Shown: positions 28,285 to 37,546 of the stretch, piece after piece
Position numbering within the stretch: the stretch's first letter is position 1
Layout of the letters: every line of letters begins with the position of its first letter
Assembly (NCBI RefSeq): GCF_002783505.1
Contig: NZ_PFGL01000033.1
Location: 1 to 64,000, forward strand
From: Shewanella sp. CG12_big_fil_rev_8_21_14_0_65_47_15
Lineage (GTDB): Bacteria; Pseudomonadota; Gammaproteobacteria; Enterobacterales; Shewanellaceae
Direction: 5' to 3'
Length of the DNA: 64,000 bases
The notes under the pieces: generated by a model
Databases searched by the model: none
Seen by the model: only the letters and a program-made list of their open reading frames with translations
Told to the model about the DNA's origin: nothing
Made by a program: the position numbers and the translations under genes

Positions 28285-29844
28285 ATGTTTGATCTCATTC
28301 GCCACAAAACGTCTAGCCATAAAGCCGATGTGCTTTCAGGTTTAACAGTCGCACTCGCCCTGATCCCTGAAGCGGTTGCCTTTGCCTTTGTCGCCCATGT
28401 AGAGCCTATGGTTGGACTTTATGCCGCCTTTATCATGGGACTTGTCACAGCACTGATTGGTGGCCGTCCAGGAATGATTTCAGGCGCCACTGGTGCAATG
28501 GCTGTCGTGATGGTCTCCCTTGTGGTGGAACACGGCGTACAGTATCTTTTTGCCGCTGTGGTACTCGCAGGATTGATCCAAATTGCTGCCGGCGTATGTA
28601 AACTCGGTAAATTTATCCGGATTGTGCCTTATCCTGTGATGATAGGCTTTGTAAATGGTCTAGCGATTGTGATTTTCTTAGCGCAACTTGGGCAATTTAA
28701 GGTTAAGGATGCCAGCGGCAACTTAGTCTGGTTACCACAGGAACCATTAATGCTGATGTTAGGATTAGTGGCTCTGACGATGGCCATTATTTATTTTTTA
28801 CCTAAGATCACCACAGCGGTGCCTTCATCATTAGTCGCTATTTTGGCTGTGACGGCAATGACTGTCGGCTTAGACCTCGATACCCGTAACGTATTGGACT
28901 TTCTAAAAACCATGAGCGGCGATGAGCATGCGACTATTGCTGGCTCATTACCGAGTTTCGCCATTCCTGCCGTCCCATTTAATTTCGAAACCTTGTCGAT
29001 CATCTTGCCCTATTCATTCATCCTTGCGGCGGTTGGGCTCATTGAATCGCTACTGACGCTGACCGTTATCGATGAAATGACCAATACCCGCGGCCGCAGT
29101 AATAGAGAGTGTGTTGGGCAAGGCGTAGGTAATATCACCAGTGGATTCTTTGGCGCCATGGGTGGCTGTGCCATGATCGGTCAATCGATGATAAACATTA
29201 ATTCAGGTGGACGCGGCAGATTATCGGGCATTACTGCCGCTATCGCACTGCTGATTTTTATTTTATTTGGTGCTTCTTTCATTGAGATCATCCCCTTAGC
29301 AGCGTTAGTCGGGGTGATGTTTATTGTGGTACTCGGCACTTTCGAATGGGCCAGCTTTAAATTTATGGGTAAAGTGCCAAAACATGACGCCTTTGTTATC
29401 GTTCTAGTGACGACGGTGACAGTCTTTACCGATCTTGCCTTTGCGGTATTTGTCGGTGTTGTCGTATCAGCACTGGTATTTGCTTGGCAACACGCTAAAC
29501 ACATCAGTGTCAATGTGAACCAAAATTCACAGGGCTGGAAAGTGTACGAACTCAATGGCCCGCTATTCTTTGGTTCAATTGCCAACTTTTTAGAATTATT
29601 CGATGCATCCCAAGATCCTCAGGATGTGGTTATTGATTTCAAAAACTCCCGCGTAGCCGATCACTCGGCACTAGAAGCAATAGATACACTAGCCGAACGC
29701 TATGTTAATGCTGGTAAAAAATTGCACTTAATCCATTTAAGTGCCGACTGTAAAGCGCTGCTAAGAAAAGCGGGGGATCTGGTCGAGGTTAATCTGCTTG
29801 ATGATCCACACTATAAAGTCGCAGATGATAAACTCGATTCATAA
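28285..29844 (+). CDS. SulP-family anion transporter with STAS domain
   Basis: Inner-membrane anion permease (sulfate, bicarbonate or similar). The ATG at 28285 with GAGG upstream gives 519 residues. The longer frame from 28150 would run through the rne terminator and is not credible. The transmembrane core begins [24 protein letters not shown], the SulP signature, and has about 10-12 spans. The STAS domain occupies roughly the last 100 residues ([18 protein letters not shown]). The substrate is not predictable. Single gene with its own terminator. Confidence 0.92.
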   Translation: MFDLIRHKTSSHKADVLSGLTVALALIPEAVAFAFVAHVEPMVGLYAAFIMGLVTALIGGRPGMISGATGAMAVVMVSLVVEHGVQYLFAAVVLAGLIQIAAGVCKLGKFIRIVPYPVMIGFVNGLAIVIFLAQLGQFKVKDASGNLVWLPQEPLMLMLGLVALTMAIIYFLPKITTAVPSSLVAILAVTAMTVGLDLDTRNVLDFLKTMSGDEHATIAGSLPSFAIPAVPFNFETLSIILPYSFILAAVGLIESLLTLTVIDEMTNTRGRSNRECVGQGVGNITSGFFGAMGGCAMIGQSMININSGGRGRLSGITAAIALLIFILFGASFIEIIPLAALVGVMFIVVLGTFEWASFKFMGKVPKHDAFVIVLVTTVTVFTDLAFAVFVGVVVSALVFAWQHAKHISVNVNQNSQGWKVYELNGPLFFGSIANFLELFDASQDPQDVVIDFKNSRVADHSALEAIDTLAERYVNAGKKLHLIHLSADCKALLRKAGDLVEVNLLDDPHYKVADDKLDS

Positions 29845-29867
29845 ATACGAATATTCAGTATGATGTT

Positions 29868-29895
29868 AAAGCCTGAAATTTATTCAGGCTTTTTT
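29868..29895 (+). terminator. Terminator of SulP gene
   Basis: AAAGCCTGAA / TTCAGGCTTTTTT with a 5-base loop. Confidence 0.85.
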
Positions 29896-30096
29896 ATTTG
29901 CATAATGTTATCGCTTTACCCTATCTCGCCATCAAATAAAATTGGGATTACGGCTTTGTGGGTTAGCAGCCTGATTCATCTGAGCATAAGCCCGCTGATT
30001 GAGCATGATAGCGTTAAAAGAAGAGATAACTATCGGAAAAATTTGGTAGAAAACACGCGCGGGGAAAGATGAGAGGTATAAATTCGACACAAATAA
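29896..30096. other. Gap between SulP terminator and cold-shock gene terminator
   Basis: About 200 bases with one weak open frame and no ribosome-binding site or recognisable motif. Confidence 0.4.
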
Positions 30097-30127
30097 AAAG
30101 AGCCATGGTATAAACCACAGCTCTTTA
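30097..30127 (-). terminator. Terminator of the cold-shock protein gene
   Basis: AAAGAGC / GCTCTTT with additional inner pairs, followed on the minus strand by TTTATTTG. Confidence 0.7.
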
Positions 30128-30166
30128 AATCCATTGCCATTAGCGCTTAGCTAACGACACTGAAAA

Positions 30167-30376
30167 TTAACCAATGATGGTTACGTTTTCAGCTTGAGGA
30201 CCTTTTTGACCTTGAGTCACAGTGAAAGACACTTTCTGACCTTCGTCAAGAGTTTTGAAACCGTCAGAGTTGATCGCACGGAAGTGTACGAATACGTCTG
30301 GACCTGATTCTTGCTCAATGAATCCGAAACCTTTATCAGAGTTGAACCACTTAACAACACCAGTAACTTGAGACAT
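30167..30376 (-). CDS. CspA-family cold-shock/RNA chaperone protein
   Basis: Single-stranded nucleic-acid binding OB-fold of 69 residues. RNP1 (KGFGFI) and RNP2 (VFVHF) are both intact in the order typical of CspA. A strong sigma-70 promoter lies about 135 bases upstream, leaving a long leader as in cspA-type genes, which are controlled post-transcriptionally. Whether this copy is cold-induced or constitutive cannot be told. Confidence 0.95.
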   Translation of the reverse strand: MSQVTGVVKWFNSDKGFGFIEQESGPDVFVHFRAINSDGFKTLDEGQKVSFTVTQGQKGPQAENVTIIG

Positions 30377-30510
30377 GATATAAATCCTGTAAATAAAAAA
30401 TTAAAGCCTTAACGGCGGTGGAGCTGGAAAATGCCGGTATTACTTATGTTTACAGGACGAACTGGTCGTATTGAACACATAAATATAAGCCCAACCTTCA
30501 AGCTAGTAAG

Positions 30511-30538
30511 ACTATAAACCATTCTAAAGATAAGTCAA
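30511..30538 (-). promoter_or_regulatory. Sigma-70 promoter of the cold-shock gene
   Basis: On the minus strand, TTGACT, a 16-base spacer, and TATAGT. A start about 7 bases further gives a leader of roughly 125-130 nt before the ATG. Confidence 0.65.
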
Positions 30539-30682
30539 CATACTGCGACACTTTGAAATATTTATTTTGCCTAATTCAACTTAGGGTTTTGCAACCGGCT
30601 CGTAGAACGTGAGCGTTCATACGGCTTAGCTGTAACAGTTAAGCATTTTAAATAATTTATTTCAATAGCTTAAATCTGATTG

Positions 30683-31498
30683 TTATTTTGAAATGCGATG
30701 TACTTCAATTTGAAAATCGAGTTCACAGCAAAGCCCCTCTGCTGCAAAGCGCTGTTTCTGCTCAGCGGTAAACTTCCACGCATAGGGCGTCATTTCCAGA
30801 AAATAGGCAATATGCTCTCTGTCTTTTAGCTCAAGTTGCGACATAAGTCGCTCCTGATGTAGGCATTCAAACCCAGAGATGTTGGCATCAGATCTTGGAT
30901 GCAATCTTGGCTCGGCATAAATTTGCTGTTTTAAGGCAAAGTGGTGCATTGGACCGGGGGAAACGGTAATGAGAATACCATCACTGCCCATCACCCGTTG
31001 CAGTTCCTCATTTTTTGAGGGGGCATAAATCCGAATCGCCAAATCAATGCTGTGTGATGCTATTGGCATCTCATAGGCACTCGCAACACAAAATTGTAAT
31101 TCAGGATAACGTTTAGCGGCATACTTGATCGCAGACTTAGAAATATCCAATCCTTGAAAATGACAGGGATGATCCTGCATAAGCGCATGATATAGGCGAT
31201 GGCTGTAATAACCTTCCCCACAGCCGATATCGAGGACTTGCTGCGCTCTGCCCGCGTATTCCAATGCCAGTTGGTTAACTCTGTCACTCAACCCTTGATA
31301 ATAACCAGCATTTAAAAACTCCCGCCGAGCAAACATCATTTGTTTGTTATCACCGGGATCTTTAGAGTTTTTCTTTTGTACAGGCAACAGGTTCACATAG
31401 CCTTCTTTGGCTATATCAAATTTGTGTTGTCGCGGGCAGCCCCAAGTGCGTTCGGCCAGCGTAAGCGACAAGCCGCAGAGGGGACATAAGTATGACAT
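30683..31498 (-). CDS. rlmA: 23S rRNA (guanine-745-N1)-methyltransferase
   Basis: SAM-dependent methylation of G745 in 23S rRNA. The 271-residue protein begins with the RlmA zinc finger (CPLC ... CPRQH), followed by the conserved KEGYVNLLP-VQ and GDNKQMMFARREFL segments. The methyltransferase motif I is VLDIGCGEGYYS. The chromosomal neighbour upstream is an unknown gene on the same strand, 54 bases away. Confidence 0.93.
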   Translation of the reverse strand: MSYLCPLCGLSLTLAERTWGCPRQHKFDIAKEGYVNLLPVQKKNSKDPGDNKQMMFARREFLNAGYYQGLSDRVNQLALEYAGRAQQVLDIGCGEGYYSHRLYHALMQDHPCHFQGLDISKSAIKYAAKRYPELQFCVASAYEMPIASHSIDLAIRIYAPSKNEELQRVMGSDGILITVSPGPMHHFALKQQIYAEPRLHPRSDANISGFECLHQERLMSQLELKDREHIAYFLEMTPYAWKFTAEQKQRFAAEGLCCELDFQIEVHRISK

Positions 31499-31552
31499 AT
31501 TCGGGCTCTATTATTTCTACTAATCTATTAATTTTACTGACAATAAGTACGT

Positions 31553-32359
31553 TTATGCTTCATCTTCCATTAATCGCTCGACCATTTGTATCAGCTCGGG
31601 GGTGGCAAGCAATTCGAAGCATTCCAGTTTTCTCAAGGATTTATCAACACTTTGTGCATCGTTAGAGGCACGGTTATAGTTTGGACGCTCAAACATATGA
31701 GTATAAGTTCGAAACATCCATTGGCGCTTTTGCTGCAATAAAGGATCGAGCCTAATCGCCTCTTCGGCCAAACTGGCATGATATTGCCCCAACTCTCCAC
31801 GTAAAAAGGTTTGCAGTTCAGCTCTCACCTGTTCAATTTCGGTCATATATACTGCGAGAGCTTCCGATGACGCACCATAATCGTATTGCCTTGCCAGTAT
31901 CGCTTTGGCCATAAGCAGCACCTGCGGTTCGTGCAGCACTCTTAAATCTGACTCTAATGGCACTAACTCAAATTTCGAAGCCGATTGTAGTGCCAAACAC
32001 AGGCCGTTATTCAAATCTAATTTAAAAGAGACTCCGGTACGTAGCTCCGCAGCACAAAACTTAGGCGCCGTACCCATACGGCTGTAGAGACGCATTCCTT
32101 GCCCAAACGAGCGCTGAATTGGATTGGAAAATTGCAGCTTTTCGGAGGAAATCGAGTTTAATTTAAGCCCCATCAGTGGCTGAAAACGAATCGCGATTTT
32201 AGGCTGAGTCCCATCGGCAACCACAATCAACTCTAACAGAGGAGCGCTCATCGCTTGAAGCACAATAAAATCACTGATATCGGCAGGCAATGATAAGGTC
32301 ATAATTGATGCTCTATCGGCATCGAGGACCATAGGTTCATTTAGATATTGATGATACAT
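31553..32359 (-). CDS. Uncharacterised 268-aa protein
   Basis: I do not recognise this family. It is a soluble-looking protein without signal peptide or membrane span. The N-terminal half is beta-rich (LTLSLPADISDFIVLQ, ELIVVADGTQPKIAIRF), and the C-terminal half is helical and charged (TEIEQVRAELQTFLRGELGQYHASLAEEAIRLDP). It lies between sbcB (divergent) and rlmA (same strand), so it could share rlmA's transcript. A normal base composition argues for a resident rather than acquired gene. Confidence 0.75.
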   Translation of the reverse strand: MYHQYLNEPMVLDADRASIMTLSLPADISDFIVLQAMSAPLLELIVVADGTQPKIAIRFQPLMGLKLNSISSEKLQFSNPIQRSFGQGMRLYSRMGTAPKFCAAELRTGVSFKLDLNNGLCLALQSASKFELVPLESDLRVLHEPQVLLMAKAILARQYDYGASSEALAVYMTEIEQVRAELQTFLRGELGQYHASLAEEAIRLDPLLQQKRQWMFRTYTHMFERPNYNRASNDAQSVDKSLRKLECFELLATPELIQMVERLMEDEA

Positions 32360-32535
32360 AAGACATTAATTCCCCTTTTCAGGTTGAATTGTAACGCTCA
32401 AACGAGGTAAAAATCACCTGTTAAGCGATTATCTTTTCAATATAATTCCTCGCCCTAGGCACAGGGCAAATATGCTTCCAAGGGGTTTCAGTGTTAAGAT
32501 GCTATTATTCGACAAACTGTCATTTGATTTAAATT

Positions 32536-33948
32536 ATGTCTACGCAATTCCAGCCAAGTATATTCTGGCACGACTATGAGACTTTCGGGACCCATCCTGC
32601 AAAGGATAGACCTGCACAATTTGCGGGTATTCGAACCGATTTAGCACTGAATATTATTAGTGAACCCGAGACCTTTTACTGTAAACAGGCCAGCGATTAT
32701 CTCCCCTCCCCCGAAGCCATCTTAATCACGGGGATCACCCCGCAATTGGCCAATTTACGAGGCATTGCCGAAACGGAGTTTATGGGACGTATTCAGGCAC
32801 TTTTTAGCCAGCCCAATACCTGTGTCGCTGGTTATAATTCCCTGAGATTTGATGATGAAGTGACCCGTTACGGCTTTTACCGTAATTTTATCGATCCCTA
32901 CGCTCGGGAGTGGCAAAATGGCAACTCACGCTGGGATATCATTGACTTAGTTCGCGCTTGCTACGCATTTAGACCCGATGGGATTAACTGGCCACTTAAA
33001 GAAGATGGCTCACCTAGCTTTAAATTAGAGCACCTCACCCAGGCAAATGGTCTAAGCCATGAAAAAGCCCACGATGCTATGTCCGATGTTTATGCGACCA
33101 TAGCAATGGCCAAACTGATCAAAGAAAAACAACCCAAGCTCTACCAATATTATTTTGATCTGCGTCGAAAACAAGCGGTTGCCGATCAGATTGATGTACT
33201 CAACATGCAGCCTTTGGCCCATGTCAGTTCAAAGATCAGTGCCCAACAGGGTTGTACTACATTAATTGCGCCCGTTGCCCATCATCCAAGCAATAAAAAT
33301 GCCGTGATCTGCGTTAATTTAGCGATGGATTTAACTCCGCTATTTGAGCTTGATGTAGAACAAATTAAGACTCGAATGTACACCGCAAGGGCCGATTTGG
33401 CCGAAGATGAGTTACCTATTCCGGTCAAACAAATCCATTTAAATAAATGCCCTTTTATCACTTCGGCTAAAATCCTGGACGATGCGCAGGCAGCGAGACT
33501 CAATATCGATAAAGCCTTCGCAAGGGAGCAATATAAACGCTTGAAGAGTCATCCGGAGCTTAGGGAGAAACTGGCACAATTGTTTGAACTCGATGGGGAA
33601 AGTTCAACCACGGATCCCGATTTAATGCTGTATTCCGGTGGTTTTTTTAGTCCCGCGGACAAAGCCAAAATGGAAATAATCCGTCATACCCTACCGCAAA
33701 ATCTAGCCGCACTCGAATTGCAATTTGACGATGCTCGCATCCCTGAAATGCTGTTTCGTTATCGCGCCCGAAACTACCCAGAGTTACTGGATTATCAAGA
33801 GTCACAGCGTTGGCGTGAGTTCTGCCAAGGCCGTTTAGCGGATCAAGATTATTTGCTGAAACTTGAAAATCTACTTCAAGATACTGAGGCCGATGAAATC
33901 AAGCAAAAATTGCTTACGGCTTTATGTCACTATTTGCGAGAACTGTAA
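32536..33948 (+). CDS. sbcB: Exonuclease I
   Basis: 3'-5' single-strand DNA exonuclease (DnaQ-type fold, DEDDh). The 470-residue length fits. Exo I motif FWHDYETFG gives Asp and Glu, motif II lies near NSLRFDDE, and motif III HDAMSDVYAT supplies His and Asp. The SH3-like and helical C-terminal parts follow in normal order. It is divergent from the unknown gene upstream, and cdd follows after about 200 bases. Confidence 0.96.
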   Translation: MSTQFQPSIFWHDYETFGTHPAKDRPAQFAGIRTDLALNIISEPETFYCKQASDYLPSPEAILITGITPQLANLRGIAETEFMGRIQALFSQPNTCVAGYNSLRFDDEVTRYGFYRNFIDPYAREWQNGNSRWDIIDLVRACYAFRPDGINWPLKEDGSPSFKLEHLTQANGLSHEKAHDAMSDVYATIAMAKLIKEKQPKLYQYYFDLRRKQAVADQIDVLNMQPLAHVSSKISAQQGCTTLIAPVAHHPSNKNAVICVNLAMDLTPLFELDVEQIKTRMYTARADLAEDELPIPVKQIHLNKCPFITSAKILDDAQAARLNIDKAFAREQYKRLKSHPELREKLAQLFELDGESSTTDPDLMLYSGGFFSPADKAKMEIIRHTLPQNLAALELQFDDARIPEMLFRYRARNYPELLDYQESQRWREFCQGRLADQDYLLKLENLLQDTEADEIKQKLLTALCHYLREL

Positions 33949-34155
33949 GTAGCGAAATATATAAATAGTCTAAAATCAATTAGTTAAAAGCACTCACCAT
34001 TTAGTGTAAGTAGTCGTAACGAAAAGAGTGTAGATCTTACAAAAATTCACTTCGTTACAGGTTTTGAGCCAATAAACGCGAGCTAACTCGCATTTATACT
34101 GTAACAAAATTACTAGAATGTTATTCCATGAACTTAACAAACAAGGAATCGGGAA
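33949..34155 (+). other. sbcB-cdd intergenic region
   Basis: About 200 bases holding the cdd promoter region. A small hairpin GCGAG-CTAA-CTCGC is at 34078-34091. No clear CRP or CytR box is visible. Confidence 0.4.
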
Positions 34156-35046
34156 ATGCAAGATAGATTTATTCGCAGCATAACCCAGTTGCCAACGCCG
34201 TTGGCCGATGCACTTATTCCCTTATTGCATCAAAACTTTGCTGGACACATTGATGCACAACAACTCTCGGAGTTAACGAATGCCAGCAAGATGACTGAGG
34301 CAGAGGTTTTACTCGCATTATTGCCCATAGCAGCGGCACTGGCTAAACCGCCGATCAGTGAGTTTTACGTCGGCGCAATTGCCAAGGGCAAGAGTGGTGA
34401 TATCTATATGGGGGCCAACTTAGAGCTACCCGGAGAAGCCCTGTTCCACTCAGTGCACGCTGAACAAAGTGCGATTAGTCATGCTTGGCTCAGTGGCGAA
34501 AGCCAAATCGTCGATATGATTGTTAATGCAAGCCCCTGTGGTCATTGCCGTCAATTTATGAACGAGTTGGTCGATGGTGCTAAGATAACCATTCACCTGC
34601 CAGCCCAAGACAGCCACTCGCTAGCCTATTATTTACCCTATGCTTTTGGTCCTATGGATCTGAATGTCACTTCACCTTTACTGGCAAAACACGAAACGGA
34701 ATTTGCGCTAGACAGTAGCGATCCTATGATCATCGAAGGCTTAGATCACGCAGGCTTGAGTTATGCGCCTTACACCCAAAGTTATGCGGCCGTAGTGCTT
34801 GAAACGGCCGATGGTGCAACCTATTGTGGACGTTACGCTGAAAATGCCGCGTTTAATCCATCAATGTTGCCCATGCAAATGGCCTTATCGAATCTCACTC
34901 GCCATAATCGTGAGTTCGGTGAGATAAGCCGAGCCGTGCTTATCGAGTCTTCACAGGGGAAAATCAGTTTAGTGGGAGCAACCATGGATGCACTCCACAC
35001 GGTAGCGGCGATTGAACTTGAACATATTGTTGTCGACCCTGTCTGA
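34156..35046 (+). CDS. cdd: Cytidine deaminase, two-domain type
   Basis: Deaminates cytidine and deoxycytidine to uridine forms in pyrimidine salvage. The 296-residue size and the double-domain layout are those of the E. coli-type dimeric enzyme. The active-site HAEQSAI (zinc His and catalytic Glu) and PCGHC (two zinc Cys) are in the first domain, and the C-terminal domain is a degenerate copy. A perfect hairpin terminator follows 13 bases after the stop. Confidence 0.96.
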   Translation: MQDRFIRSITQLPTPLADALIPLLHQNFAGHIDAQQLSELTNASKMTEAEVLLALLPIAAALAKPPISEFYVGAIAKGKSGDIYMGANLELPGEALFHSVHAEQSAISHAWLSGESQIVDMIVNASPCGHCRQFMNELVDGAKITIHLPAQDSHSLAYYLPYAFGPMDLNVTSPLLAKHETEFALDSSDPMIIEGLDHAGLSYAPYTQSYAAVVLETADGATYCGRYAENAAFNPSMLPMQMALSNLTRHNREFGEISRAVLIESSQGKISLVGATMDALHTVAAIELEHIVVDPV

Positions 35047-35058
35047 AAATATTTCCCC

Positions 35059-35100
35059 TAGCGCGGTGATAGAGTAAGCACTATCACCGCGCTATTTTTT
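35059..35100 (+). terminator. cdd terminator overlapping the end of the DUF1289 gene
   Basis: Perfect 14-bp stem TAGCGCGGTGATAG / CTATCACCGCGCTA, 8-base loop, then T6. The stop codon of the convergent DUF1289 gene lies in its right arm. Confidence 0.92.
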
Positions 35101-35298
35101 AGTCATCCATTTCGCCTGCTGAATTTCCCTGCGTTCTGCCATCTTTACATAGCAACAACAACGCTCTTCTGCTGACATCGACCGCCAAGCTAAAATTTCA
35201 TCGAGATGTCGAAAACATCCCAAGCAAATATCTTGCTCATCCAAACAACAGTTTCTGACACAGGGGTTTGTGAGCGGATCACTCGGACCAGACGGCAT
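35092..35298 (-). CDS. DUF1289 family small Cys-rich protein
   Basis: About 68 residues with the family pattern NPCVRNCCLDEQDICLGCFRHLDEILAW (four or more Cys, probably metal binding) and a C-terminal R-rich helix. The role is unknown. Start at the ATG at 35298 or 35304, overlapping the end of the upstream VOC gene by about 20 bases, so the pair is co-translated. Its stop codon lies in the cdd terminator stem. Confidence 0.85.
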   Translation of the reverse strand: MPSGPSDPLTNPCVRNCCLDEQDICLGCFRHLDEILAWRSMSAEERCCCYVKMAERREIQQAKWMTKK

Positions 35299-35629
35299 AT
35301 TCATTACCGCAGGGCTCGGTGAAATGGAATCGCCTTCCCCCAGGAAAAGTAAATATCCCCGTGGTAATTTTTCCTCCTGCCGCGATAACCGAAGCTTGGG
35401 TACTCTCTAAATCATTGCTATATAAGACAATCAGTGGGCAACCACGCAAAAGTGTAAAATCAACATCCGCCTGATAAAATCCACCCGTTATCCCCGCATC
35501 TATAAAGCAGCTATACTCTGGGCCGTAATCTACATAACGCCAACCAAACACCTTATTAAAGAAGGCTTTGGAACTTGCAATATCGCGACTGGGTATTTCC
35601 AGATAATTAATACTGTGATGATGGTTCAT
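35279..35629 (-). CDS. VOC (glyoxalase/bleomycin-resistance fold) family protein
   Basis: 116 residues with the single betaalphabetabetabeta fold: YLEIPSRDIASSKAFFNKVFGWRYVDYG at the start, GGKITTGIFTFPGGRRFHFTEPCGNEYAVW at the end. His/Glu positions typical of metal-binding members are only partly visible, and activity is unknown. It overlaps the DUF1289 gene. A second VOC protein occurs 1.2 kb away (36891) but differs in sequence. Confidence 0.85.
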   Translation of the reverse strand: MNHHHSINYLEIPSRDIASSKAFFNKVFGWRYVDYGPEYSCFIDAGITGGFYQADVDFTLLRGCPLIVLYSNDLESTQASVIAAGGKITTGIFTFPGGRRFHFTEPCGNEYAVWSE

Positions 35630-35708
35630 AGTGCCTCTGTAAGTGAATAGAATTCTTCGATAAAAATGGAAACCTAAGCTCCCAGTTTTAGGGAGCTTTA
35701 AGCCCAGA

Positions 35709-36413
35709 TTAGCCTTGGATCAAGGCTGCGACAAGTCCAATCATGCCGCCAAACACCCCGCCCCACACGACTAACCAGCCTAAATGTGTTTGGATCATCT
35801 CTTGCACTATTTGCTTCACCATTTGTGGCGTTAGCTCATTGAGGCGTTGCTCAACAATATTAGCAATCTTCATTTGCAAATCGGCCATCACATTGGGCTG
35901 TTCAATTTCCTGTTTTAATAACTCATGGAATTCATCACGTTGTGCCATCTCCACCAGTGAAGATTTCATTTTTTCGATAAAAGGTGCTTTCAGTGGCATC
36001 AGTGCTTCTGTGCCGCCAAACATAGATAACATTCCCCCAAAGGATGACTGTGCGACCGTAGTTACTAAGGCATCAAATGCCGGCGCTAAATCTACCTTAT
36101 CAATCACAGGGGCTAAATCTATGTTACTTATCCCTTCCTTTTCGGAGAGGAAGCGATCGATATTCTCAGAGGTAAAAAACTGCTTCATCATGAGATGGGC
36201 AATACCCGCCTTGAACTCCTCAAAACGTGATGGCACAACCCCTGAGCCATACAAACCAGGCACTTTCTCAAACAGCATATACACGGCTAGCCAGTTAGTG
36301 ATAGCTCCGGATAATGCAAATAAGCCCACATTGAACAAAATGGGCGATGCCAATCCATAACCCAACAGAATACAGACTGCCGCCAACACATTTGTCACTA
36401 AACTTTTATTCAA
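35709..36413 (-). CDS. DUF445 family membrane protein
   Basis: 234 residues, with hydrophobic spans at the N-terminus (two, around ITNWLAVYMLFEKVPGLYGSG, the family signature) and at the very C-terminus (LGWLVVWGGVFGGMIGLVAALIQG). The middle is helical and charged. The family is widespread but without defined function. It is a single gene, with no close partner. Confidence 0.85.
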   Translation of the reverse strand: MNKSLVTNVLAAVCILLGYGLASPILFNVGLFALSGAITNWLAVYMLFEKVPGLYGSGVVPSRFEEFKAGIAHLMMKQFFTSENIDRFLSEKEGISNIDLAPVIDKVDLAPAFDALVTTVAQSSFGGMLSMFGGTEALMPLKAPFIEKMKSSLVEMAQRDEFHELLKQEIEQPNVMADLQMKIANIVEQRLNELTPQMVKQIVQEMIQTHLGWLVVWGGVFGGMIGLVAALIQG

Positions 36414-36890
36414 TCTTAACTCCCCTTTTATTCATCAATAAGATGCAAAACTGCGCTATATTAGCAAGCGAATGGGATGTAGGTCTAATGGTCAGAGTCA
36501 TAATAAAGCACAGAGAAAATACGGGCTAAAATCTTGTGTTCGGAAACCAACATAGTCAAACAGGCTGTACACTACAATCATTTATCATCTATTAAAACAA
36601 TTAGTTAAAAACATTTATTTATATAAAAACAGCAGAATATTTCCACAACACCTTATGAATTATTGAAAAGCCTCAACTACACTCTAAGTGACTTTTCCGA
36701 TCTAAGCTGCACTCATCACAATAAGCAGAGCTTAATAAGCAGTCCCTCACCCTAAGGTCGATGGGATAAAACACTATGGATGGTGCGTGTTAGGGTCGAT
36801 AGCGGCGTAATGAACCTACGTCTTGGTCGGCAATTTAGGAAGGCACCCGACTTCTGTCCTAGATTTTTCTGTCATATTAAGGAAATGCTT
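36414..36890. other. Intergenic region between DUF445 and VOC genes
   Basis: About 475 bases, divergent promoters expected. It is AT-rich around 36540-36680. No convincing small gene, hairpin or known box was seen. Confidence 0.45.
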
Positions 36891-37271
36891 ATGGATTCTG
36901 CTTTTAACACTGCTGGAGCATTAAGCTGGCATGAACTCACGACAAATAATCCCGAAGAGGCAATGCGATTTTACGGTGAAATCTTTGGCTGGCAATTTAG
37001 AACCGTTAACATGCCACACGGTCAGTACCATATCATCGAGAATCAAGGCGCTAGTATAGGCGGTATAACCGATAATTTAATCCCCGCCTTCCCTTGCCAC
37101 TGGACAGGTTACATTACGGTTAACGATGTAGACCAAGTGGCCATAAACGCCAAAAAACTGGGTGGAGAAGTCCTGTTTGGGCCGGAGAATATTCCACAGG
37201 TTGGTCGTTTTTGTTGGATAAAAGATCCACAGGGAGCCCTGATTGCGGCGATAAGCTATACCAAATCCTAA
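36891..37271 (+). CDS. VOC family protein, second copy type
   Basis: 126 residues from the ATG at 36891 (AAGGA 7 nt upstream). The longer frame from 36780 lacks a start site. WHELTTNNPEEAMRFYGEIFGW and CHWTGYITVNDVDQVA, then PQVGRFCWIKDPQGALIAA, are the signatures of the small glyoxalase-like proteins with two half-domains. Substrate unknown. Single gene. Confidence 0.85.
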   Translation: MDSAFNTAGALSWHELTTNNPEEAMRFYGEIFGWQFRTVNMPHGQYHIIENQGASIGGITDNLIPAFPCHWTGYITVNDVDQVAINAKKLGGEVLFGPENIPQVGRFCWIKDPQGALIAAISYTKS

Positions 37272-37546
37272 GCGTGGCTTTGTAACTCTCTGTTTCTGTC
37301 GCCTATGCCCTGAACACGGCTCATTTGGGGTTATTGCGTGATCACAAGCGTTAAAAAGTACAGCTGTAAAATAGAAGTTACCCTTTAATGTCAGTTTAGG
37401 GTTAGATGAGTAACCATAAGGTAATGCTCAGATTTTACTAGAAAAGATAGAAAACAATATGTGTAAAACTAAGTATTCTTCGCTAGAATGGCGGCATTTA
37501 TTGATAGATTTAACGCTAGTTTGCGCATCGGAGCCTTGATCCTACT
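37272..37546 (+). other. Intergenic region before DUF748 gene
   Basis: About 275 bases, AT-rich near its end, holding the promoter of the DUF748 gene. No specific box recognised. Confidence 0.35.

Noticed and set aside
29860..30072. 70-codon open frame after the SulP gene
   Set aside because: It begins just before and spans the SulP terminator and has no ribosome-binding site.
36347..36529. 60-codon frame antisense to the start of the DUF445 gene
   Set aside because: Overlaps a supported gene on the other strand, with no start signal.
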